DNA of 13,202 bases from JBMNUL01 sp050946255 (lineage in GTDB: Bacteria; Actinomycetota; Coriobacteriia; Coriobacteriales; CADBOM01): NCBI GenBank assembly GCA_050946255.1, contig JBMNUL010000068.1, positions 1 through 13,202 of the forward strand, given 5' to 3'. Both the position numbers and the translations under genes were made by a program. This document shows positions 5,460 through 10,895 of this stretch, piece by piece. The notes beneath the pieces were generated by a model. It had not been told where the DNA came from. It saw only the letters and a program-made list of their open reading frames with translations, and ran no database searches. Every line of letters starts with the position of its first letter. The stretch's first letter is position 1.

Positions 5460-7853
5460 CTAGTCCACGCCGTAGAGCACGGGCAGGTCGTAGTTCGTCG
5501 GGGTGTCAGCCTTGTAGATCCGGCACATCATCGAACGGAACGGGTCGTCACCTGCATAGTCGAGCACATCGTCGGAGTTGTCGATGATGCCGTTGATGTT
5601 GCTCTTCGAGAATCCGAACAGCTCCTCTTCGGGCTCCTCCGGGAAGTACCAGTAAGCCTCGGCGTGGATCGTATCGGGTCGAATTCCCTCGGTGATCTGC
5701 GCTTTCTGCCTGACTCGTCCCAGAGGGGTCTCGATCCATACCCATTCGCCATCGGTTATGTAGTACGCACGGGCGACCTCAGGGTGAATCTGGACGATGG
5801 GATCGGGATGCATCCAGCGGAGCGTCTTGAGCTCACGATACATGGTGTGGTGGTAAGGACGCACGCGGGAACCCGAAATCAGGCGGAACGGGTACTCGGC
5901 TGCAATCTCGGGCGTGCGCTCCGGGCTCTGCGACTGGGGCTCGTAATCGGGCATCGGGTCTACTCCGAGGTCCACGCAAACGCTTGGGACGAGCTCGCAT
6001 TTGCCCGACTTGGTGCCGAATCCGTATCCGTTGGTGCGGTAGCGCTCGTATTCTGGCGCAGGCGCCGTCCAATAAACATCCGAGTTAACGAATTCCTCGT
6101 AGGTCTTCCCGGTGGGTCTCAGGAACAGCGAGTACATATCCTCGAGCGTCTCTGGCCATTCGTTGGTGAGGCCTACACGCTTTGCGATCTCCTTCCAGAT
6201 CCAGTAGCCGTCCTTGCGCTCATAGAGTGCGGGCATGCCCTGTGGACGGCCATAGCAGACGGACGTCAAACCCCAGTGGAACATGACGTGCGGGCGCTCG
6301 ATCCAGGAAGCGGCAGGCAGCACATAATCGCACATCGCCAGCGATGGTGTCATGAAGAAGTCGATTCCAACGAGCAGCTTCAGTTTCCTGAGCGCCTCGA
6401 GAGACCTCTTCTGATTGGTCAATGTGGTCAGCGGGTTGCCGCACTGGATGAACATGGCCGTGATTGGGTAGGGGTCCCCGTCGATGATGGCATCGCAGAT
6501 TCCGCGCCAGCTCGGGAACAGGTAGTAGAAAGAGCAACCATAGCCCTTGCCGCCCCAGGCCTTGGGGATGTACTCGTTGAACCTCTTGAGGGACTCGAGG
6601 CTGCAGAGCGGGATCTTCTTCGCGCTCACTGGCTCGGCCATATTGTCGATGTTGTCGATGAGGTTCTGCCACTCGATGCCCTTGAACCAGTCGACGTCTG
6701 CATGGGGGCCTGTCTGCCCGTTGCCGCCGAGGCGGTCGACGTTTCCGGTGATTGCACGCAGGGCGGCCTTCGCATAGACGAAAGAGTGTCCGGCTTTGCC
6801 CATATGGCAGTCGGCGAGACCCCAGACGAGGCAGGTCGGGCCGTCAGCGTACATGCGTGCGAACTGCCTGACGACGAACTCGGGGATCTTGCAGACCTCT
6901 GCAACCTTTTCGGGCGTGTACTTCTTAGCCTTCTCCTTCAGTTCCTCGAAGCCGGTGCACCAGTTCTCGACGAACTCGTGGTCGTAGAGGTCTTCCTCGA
7001 TGATGACGTGGATAAGGCCCCAGGCGAGCATGCCGTCTGTTGCAGGTTCTGGCTGAATCCACAGGTCCGCGTGCGATGCAGTCTCGGAAAGCCGAGGGTC
7101 GATGACGATCAGGTTCGCGCCCATCCTCTGGGCGTCCGCGATGACGTTCCACTTTGTCATCCACGAATGAATCGGGTTCGCTCCCCAGCACACAATGTTC
7201 TTGGTCACGCCGGGTACGGGTCCGCATCCAAGGGAATCCCAGCCGTACATCGCAGTTTCCATGAGGTTGTTCGCCTGGCCGCAGTTCTTGCCTTGGTTGA
7301 AGTTGTTGGGGGATCCCCAGGTGTTGAAGAAGCGCCATGTGGCCCAGTCTCCAGGGCCGTGCACGGTTCCGCCGATCTTCGTCAGGGTCTCAGGTCCATA
7401 CTCGTCGCGGAGCTTCAACAGCTTGTCTGAGATCTCATCCAGTGCCTGCTCCCAGCTCACAACCTCCCACTTGCCCTCGCCGCGCTCTCCGGTGCGCTTC
7501 ATCGGGTAGTTGAGGCGCTTTGCATGGTAGTGGAACTCCGGAGCGGCCCTAAGACGCTCGCACGCATATCCTGCACCCATGAATCCGTTGGGGCAGTTCG
7601 TTGCCTCCTTTAGGATCCCGTCCTTCACGCGCAGGGTGACTTCGCACTGCTGCCAGCAGAAATAGCAGGTTACCCTTCGCAGCTCCTCGTTTTCTCCAAT
7701 CTTCTCTACCGCCGAACTGTTCTCTGGGGTAGCGATGGCGGAGCCGTTTCCACTAAAGACTTTCTTTTCCTCTTCTTCAGTCAAGTCACGCTCTTTGGCG
7801 GCGACGCTCGCATTGCTCTTAATCGAGACCTGACTCGCTACTTCTTGGCTCAT
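5460..7853 (-). CDS. Molybdopterin (bis-MGD) oxidoreductase, acetylene hydratase/catechol dehydroxylase-like
   Basis: A 797-residue enzyme of the DMSO-reductase superfamily. After a 55-residue acidic N-terminal tail there is a [4Fe-4S] motif CX2CX3CX27C (Cys63, Cys66, Cys70, Cys98). The cofactor domains follow, including VCWGANPIHSW, NLIVIDPRLSETA and, C-terminally, the molybdopterin dinucleotide-binding region (FRLISGSRVRPYHHTMYREL, then HPEVARAYYITDGEWVWIETPLG). Cys191 in NQGKNCGQANN is at the position of the Mo/W protein ligand. A Cys ligand and overall size recall acetylene hydratase and the Eggerthella/Gordonibacter catechol dehydroxylases, but the substrate cannot be read from sequence. 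No twin-arginine signal is present, so it should be cytoplasmic. The ATG at 7853 has GGAGG just upstream. It leads a minus-strand gene set and faces a regulator across a 287-bp spacer. Confidence 0.9.
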   Translation of the reverse strand: MSQEVASQVSIKSNASVAAKERDLTEEEEKKVFSGNGSAIATPENSSAVEKIGENEELRRVTCYFCWQQCEVTLRVKDGILKEATNCPNGFMGAGYACERLRAAPEFHYHAKRLNYPMKRTGERGEGKWEVVSWEQALDEISDKLLKLRDEYGPETLTKIGGTVHGPGDWATWRFFNTWGSPNNFNQGKNCGQANNLMETAMYGWDSLGCGPVPGVTKNIVCWGANPIHSWMTKWNVIADAQRMGANLIVIDPRLSETASHADLWIQPEPATDGMLAWGLIHVIIEEDLYDHEFVENWCTGFEELKEKAKKYTPEKVAEVCKIPEFVVRQFARMYADGPTCLVWGLADCHMGKAGHSFVYAKAALRAITGNVDRLGGNGQTGPHADVDWFKGIEWQNLIDNIDNMAEPVSAKKIPLCSLESLKRFNEYIPKAWGGKGYGCSFYYLFPSWRGICDAIIDGDPYPITAMFIQCGNPLTTLTNQKRSLEALRKLKLLVGIDFFMTPSLAMCDYVLPAASWIERPHVMFHWGLTSVCYGRPQGMPALYERKDGYWIWKEIAKRVGLTNEWPETLEDMYSLFLRPTGKTYEEFVNSDVYWTAPAPEYERYRTNGYGFGTKSGKCELVPSVCVDLGVDPMPDYEPQSQSPERTPEIAAEYPFRLISGSRVRPYHHTMYRELKTLRWMHPDPIVQIHPEVARAYYITDGEWVWIETPLGRVRQKAQITEGIRPDTIHAEAYWYFPEEPEEELFGFSKSNINGIIDNSDDVLDYAGDDPFRSMMCRIYKADTPTNYDLPVLYGVD

Positions 7854-7882
7854 TTTCCCTCCTCCGTCGTGGTGTTTCTCCA

Positions 7883-7911
7883 GAGTTGGGGGTCCGCGGC
7901 ATCCTCAACTC
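7883..7911. repeat. Inverted repeat in the molybdoenzyme leader
   Basis: GAGTTG (7883-7888) and CAACTC (7906-7911) are perfect inverted arms around a centre containing CCGCGG (7894-7899). In the minus transcript they would fold near the predicted 5' end, about 30 nt before the start codon. The repeat may be an operator or an mRNA-stabilising hairpin. Confidence 0.4.
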
Positions 7912-7923
7912 GTCCTTGCGATT

Positions 7924-7966
7924 ACGATATGACCCCACGCGAGGTTTTTGAATTTCCCAAATTGAA
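7924..7966 (-). promoter_or_regulatory. Candidate molybdoenzyme promoter overlapped by a near-palindrome
   Basis: On the minus strand TTCAAA (7952-7947) and TATCGT (7929-7924) are separated by exactly 17 bp; each matches four of six consensus bases. The -35 sits in a near-palindrome, TTGAATTT-CCC-AAATTGAA (7948-7966), with one mismatch per arm of eight. The weak promoter and overlapping dyad suggest control by a DNA-binding regulator, probably the divergent gene product. Confidence 0.4.
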
Positions 7967-8060
7967 GCCTTTTAAAGTCAGGAAGACCTAGGTATGTTTC
8001 CCCATACTTGACATTTATGAAAATGGTTGGGGCCCAAGGACTCAGCGCTTTGCTTCGAGC

Positions 8061-8104
8061 ATGTTCAAAATGAACATCCCCGAGGTAGGAGGCTTGTATA
8101 CAAT
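8061..8104 (+). promoter_or_regulatory. Perfect 17-bp palindrome and -10 upstream of the regulator gene
   Basis: ATGTTCA-AAA-TGAACAT (8061-8077) is a perfect 7-3-7 dyad. TACAAT (8099-8104) is a good -10 with no recognisable -35 at 16-18 bp. If transcription starts near 8111, the dyad is centred near -42, the usual position of an activator overlapping a missing -35. Autoregulation by the downstream gene is possible but not shown. An 11-bp dyad TTGGG-G-CCCAA (8027-8037) lies further upstream. Confidence 0.45.
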
Positions 8105-8140
8105 AAAAACAACACTTGCGCATTAGGAGGTGGTCCCGCA

Positions 8141-9553
8141 ATGGATGGTAATGAATTTGACTCTATTGAAGGGTTTTTCTCCGATCCGGCGTTTCAGCTG
8201 ATCCTGAAAAATGTGACTGTTTCCACAATCACATGGGATGATTTCCTTGATTCTCCAATGCCGCGAGGCCTTCCAGCCAATCGCACATGGAAGCTCATCC
8301 ACGAGGTCAACTTCAACGCGGGGACCGTGCTGCCCGACTTTCTCCCAGATGCCAAGATTTTCTACAGGTACTCGTCGACGATCATCAGCACGTTGATCCA
8401 GCTGATAAGGAAGTATCAGGAAACCTCGTCTCTCGAGGCAAAGTTGTGGTCGAGCTTTACAACGCAGGGAATATGGGCGCGCACGAGAGACGTGATCGCT
8501 GCAGCACGCATAGAAGGCGTTGATGTCGAGGAGAGCAGGGTCCTTGCGATTTGGGATCCTGTTGAGAAGCGTGTGCTATCGGCCCCCAGCAATTCCGCCG
8601 AGCAGTTGGTGGTTAATGCATTGGAGGCCGAGTGCAACGTCAAATACTATGCGAAGAGGGATTTCAACGGAGAGTTGATCTTGTCCATCGCCAAAGACCT
8701 GATGCGCGATGTGAGATTGGAGGATCTGCAGAATCACTCGATTAGGAATTCCCTCGACTATCTGATGCCGCAGAATCAGGAATCTTCCACGGAACAGGTT
8801 GGGGGAGAGCATTCTGAAACCTCCGATGATCGCAGAGAGCTTACCGACCTAATTGCCTCATATCTGGATGGAAGCACGGCAGTGGATACGGATTTGGATT
8901 TGGTGCGAGCGCTATTGGCGCCAGATCTTGTGCGCACATTCGTTCCAATTGGCCCCGCATCTTCGCTGTTGGGGATGATGGTGCAGAAGGTGGTTTTCTC
9001 GCAGCAGGGCTTCCAGCTTCTCAATTGGCTTCCTCTCACCTATGCGCGCGAAAAATGGGAGAACGGGACCGGGGTTCTCGAGACCGACTTCTCGGCAGAA
9101 GATGTTTCCCATACGCTCAAACACGAGCGTGAAATCGGTCTCTACGACATCACCCCCATTCAGACCGTAAACCTTCAGATCGCGCTCCAGATGCTCGACA
9201 GGTTCACGAGGTTCGTCACCAAGATCGAGTCATATTCGAACTCCATTAAGGAAAAGCTGATGAACAGCTCGATTTTCAATCAAAGGCAGTGTGCTGTTCT
9301 GGCCAGGGCTTCAAAGGGAAGCGACCGTACTTTCACGATTCGTCATCACCAGCAGAACCACGGCATCTCCTATGCCACGGCACGTCGGGACTTTCTTGAG
9401 CTGAAGGACAGCGGATACCTGCAAAGCCGTTTTGATGGGAATACGCAGGTGTTTTACGCATCTGATGATTTCGATGCGAAAATCGCGCGTGTATTGGGCG
9501 ACAGTGACAGCGTGAGGGAAGAGATACCCGAGATCTACCTTCCTCCGAGGTAA
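8141..9553 (+). CDS. Uncharacterised winged-helix regulator, Fic-like middle lacking the catalytic motif
   Basis: A 470-residue soluble protein. Residues about 376-440 look like a winged helix: FNQRQCAVLARASKG, then ISYATARRDFLELKDSGYLQ and a wing ending in VFYAS. This resembles the C-terminal HTH often attached to Fic proteins. The preceding segment (roughly 280-375, with FQLLNWLPLTYAREKW and a long helix FTRFVTKIESYSNSIKEKL) recalls the end of a Fic domain. I find no HPFxxGNGR, so AMP-transfer activity is unlikely. The N-terminal 220 residues match nothing I know and may bind an effector. The ATG at 8141 is chosen because AGGAGG lies at 8126-8131, 9-10 nt upstream; upstream in-frame sequence has no ribosome binding site. 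It is divergent from the molybdoenzyme operon, the common layout of a dedicated substrate-responsive regulator. The Fic relation is tentative. Confidence 0.6.
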   Translation: MDGNEFDSIEGFFSDPAFQLILKNVTVSTITWDDFLDSPMPRGLPANRTWKLIHEVNFNAGTVLPDFLPDAKIFYRYSSTIISTLIQLIRKYQETSSLEAKLWSSFTTQGIWARTRDVIAAARIEGVDVEESRVLAIWDPVEKRVLSAPSNSAEQLVVNALEAECNVKYYAKRDFNGELILSIAKDLMRDVRLEDLQNHSIRNSLDYLMPQNQESSTEQVGGEHSETSDDRRELTDLIASYLDGSTAVDTDLDLVRALLAPDLVRTFVPIGPASSLLGMMVQKVVFSQQGFQLLNWLPLTYAREKWENGTGVLETDFSAEDVSHTLKHEREIGLYDITPIQTVNLQIALQMLDRFTRFVTKIESYSNSIKEKLMNSSIFNQRQCAVLARASKGSDRTFTIRHHQQNHGISYATARRDFLELKDSGYLQSRFDGNTQVFYASDDFDAKIARVLGDSDSVREEIPEIYLPPR

Positions 9554-9623
9554 TTGCCTCCTCAAGGTTGGAGACCGTCAGCGCTATGAGATCAACTGCA
9601 ATTTCGCTTGTCCGATTTGACTT

Positions 9624-10277
9624 CTAGTGTCGGTCATCATCGCGGACGAAGTTGGTCATGGCGTCGCCCTCGGTTGCTGGCAGGGGAGTGCCCGCGGCGC
9701 GGGCGTCGGCGAAGCTGCGCATCATCCAGACCATGTTTCGGGCCAGGTTGCGCAAGGTCTGCATTCCCTCCTCATCCTGAGATGCCTCACCAGGTTTCAA
9801 TCCGTGCACCATGTTCCAGTAGGTCGATCCGGCTATGGGCATCTGAGCAATGCCGAAATGCTTGTTGATGACGTCGAGCGTGGCGCTTGTACCTCCTCTG
9901 CGTGCGACGGTAACAGCCGCGCCCGGCTTGAAGGCAAACGTCGGGTAGATCTCCCCTTTGGCGTCTGCATAGAAAGCCCGGTCGAGGAATGAGAGCAGGC
10001 GTCCGCTGGGGTGCGCGAAGTAGGTCGGAGAGGCGAACACGAAGCCATCTGCATCAGCCGCCTTGTCCAAGAAGTCGTTCACACCATCGTCGGAGATAAT
10101 GCAACGGCCCGTCTCGGAGCATCGTCCGCACTGAAGGCAGTCGGCGATGGGCTTCCCTCCAATCTGGATGATTTCGGTCTCCACGCCCTCCTCCTGAAAT
10201 GTTCTAACCATCTCGTTCAATGCGGCCATCGTGTTGCCATTCTTGTGACTGCTCCCGTTCACCAACAGTACTTTCAT
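9624..10277 (-). CDS. Iron-sulfur flavoprotein / NAD(P)H-dependent FMN reductase family
   Basis: A 217-residue flavodoxin-fold protein. The FMN phosphate loop is GSSHKNGNT (8-16), the second flavin loop is ASPTYFAHPSG (82-92), and the third is near ARRGGT (125-130). A compact cysteine motif CX2CX2CX5C (Cys47, Cys50, Cys53, Cys59; CLQCGRCSETGRC) is the signature of iron-sulfur flavoproteins, which bind a [4Fe-4S] cluster next to FMN. Such proteins move electrons in anaerobes, reducing O2, peroxide, quinones or nitro compounds. The start is ATG 10277, with GAGAGG 8 nt upstream; open sequence further upstream has no ribosome binding site. It converges on the regulator gene, 70 bp apart, with no clear terminator between. 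It could be an electron donor for the neighbouring molybdoenzyme, but that is a guess from location. Confidence 0.88.
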   Translation of the reverse strand: MKVLLVNGSSHKNGNTMAALNEMVRTFQEEGVETEIIQIGGKPIADCLQCGRCSETGRCIISDDGVNDFLDKAADADGFVFASPTYFAHPSGRLLSFLDRAFYADAKGEIYPTFAFKPGAAVTVARRGGTSATLDVINKHFGIAQMPIAGSTYWNMVHGLKPGEASQDEEGMQTLRNLARNMVWMMRSFADARAAGTPLPATEGDAMTNFVRDDDRH

Positions 10278-10304
10278 GCAACCATCCTCTCTTTCTCTAT
10301 CGAT

Positions 10305-10321
10305 TATCAGAAGCAATGATA
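10305..10321. repeat. Dyad upstream of the flavoprotein gene
   Basis: TATCA (10305-10309) and TGATA (10317-10321) form a 5-7-5 inverted repeat 28-44 bp before the flavoprotein start. It lies between that gene and the small divergent frame at 10384. A repressor site is possible. The arms are short, so this may be chance. Confidence 0.25.
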
Positions 10322-10383
10322 TGCACATGCTAGCCAAAGAGTAAGAACGCACTAATTTGATAGATACTACCCAAAAGGAGAGC

Positions 10384-10539
10384 ATGGTGGGCCGATTCTG
10401 CACGCCCATCGATACCGTTCTATTAAACTTGTCTGACTTGCTCGTCGTTGGAAAGTGGGAGATGCGGGTTCTCTGTTGGACCTGGAAGAATACTACTCGC
10501 ATCATTAAGAGTTCAAGCGCATTCTCGGAGATGCGGTAA
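10384..10539 (+). pseudogene. Small open frame, possible HxlR-type regulator remnant
   Basis: A 51-codon frame whose ATG follows AAGGAG by only 3 nt. The translation has a Cys near the start and VVGKWEMRVL at 21-30, loosely recalling the 'C-P ... G-G-K-W-x-x-x-I-L' N-terminus of HxlR-family winged-helix regulators. These are often divergent from flavoprotein oxidoreductases, as here. The similarity stops after the Lys-Trp, and the stop codon lies inside the first copy of a tandem repeat. It could therefore be a truncated relic. It could equally be a chance frame. Confidence 0.22.
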
Positions 10540-10577
10540 CTTGAGAGTTCAAGCGCATTCTCGGAGATGCGCTAACT
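10508..10577. repeat. Two tandem copies of a 34-bp hairpin-forming repeat
   Basis: Copies at 10508-10541 and 10544-10577 are identical at 33 of 34 positions with a 36-bp period. Each contains GCGCAT-TCTCGGAG-ATGCGC/G, able to fold as a stem-loop, inside outer arms GAGTT/AACT(C). The second copy pairs completely in both stems. The first has one mismatch in each. It might be a terminator, a REP-like element or a protein-binding site. There is no U-tract. Confidence 0.65.
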
Positions 10578-10594
10578 CTCATCTGTTTGGAACC

Positions 10595-10642
10595 AATTTC
10601 TATAAATTACTGTACATTAATTTCTATAATTTACCGTACATT
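10595..10642. repeat. 24-bp tandem duplication in the AT-rich upstream region
   Basis: Two adjacent copies starting AATTTCTATAA (10595-10618 and 10619-10642) differ at two positions and abut exactly. Both end in GTACATT. They mark the start of a strongly AT-rich stretch, about 10590-10770, unlike the rest of the window. Confidence 0.65.
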
Positions 10643-10666
10643 AAATATATTTGATAGAAAAATATA

Positions 10667-10736
10667 TTTTCTGAAAACATTTCGCACTTATAATACAGAA
10701 GTTATATTTTCAGGCAATTATATTTTTTCTGAAAAA
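10667..10736 (+). promoter_or_regulatory. AT-rich promoter island with repeated TTTTCTGAAAA palindromes
   Basis: The 5-1-5 palindrome TTTTCTGAAAA occurs at 10667-10677 and again at 10725-10735 (extended by one base on each side). A half-site TTTTCAG lies between them at 10707-10713. A consensus -10 TATAAT lies at 10689-10694, with the first palindrome where a -35 would be. The arrangement suggests a regulated promoter for the large surface-protein gene. Confidence 0.4.
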
Positions 10737-10756
10737 TTCACGTTTGTGGATATGTG

Positions 10757-10786
10757 TTGAAAAATAAATAGAACACCGCCTAGAAA
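10757..10786 (+). promoter_or_regulatory. Second candidate promoter for the surface-protein gene
   Basis: TTGAAA (10757-10762, five of six -35 bases) and TAGAAA (10781-10786, four of six -10 bases) are 18 bp apart. Transcription from here would give a leader of about 100 nt. A small TGCCC-AAA-GGGCA hairpin lies at its start. Confidence 0.35.
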
Positions 10787-10824
10787 TTGTTGCCCAAAGG
10801 GCACTTACAACAGGGTGGTCCCAT

Positions 10825-10861
10825 CGAGAATAATGCGCTTCATCGTAGGTGCATTTTCTCG
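10825..10861 (+). other. Leader hairpin before the surface-protein gene
   Basis: CGAGAA-T-AATGC (10825-10836) pairs with GCATT-TTCTCG (10851-10861): 11 base pairs, one bulged T, and a 14-nt loop. It ends 21 nt before the GGGAGG ribosome binding site. There is no U-tract, so a role in translation or mRNA stability is more likely than termination. Its sequence resembles an inverted copy of the 34-bp repeat core. Confidence 0.45.
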
Positions 10862-10895
10862 AATGTGGTTTGTTAATTGAAGGGAGGCAAAGCCT

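Noticed and set aside
5352..7430. Long open frame on the plus strand opposite the molybdoenzyme
   Set aside because: It is antisense to a clear enzyme gene, has no recognisable domains, and arises from codon bias on the coding strand.
8008..8036. TTGACA at 8008-8013 as a -35
   Set aside because: It is a perfect -35 hexamer, but there is no acceptable -10 at 16-18 bp, where the sequence is GC-rich (GGCCCA).
8087..8126. Ten-codon leader peptide starting at TTG 8094 after an AGGAGG
   Set aside because: The AGGAGG is only 1 nt from the TTG, too close for initiation, and the peptide shows no run of a regulatory amino acid.
10508..10577. Two-unit CRISPR array
   Set aside because: The copies are separated by only 2 bp, so there is no spacer, and no cas genes are present.
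10790..10861. T-box-like AGGGTGGTCCC followed by a hairpin
   Set aside because: It resembles the AGGGTGGNACC core, but there is no stem I region, no matching antiterminator and no U-tailed terminator. The downstream gene is not an amino-acid or tRNA-synthetase gene.
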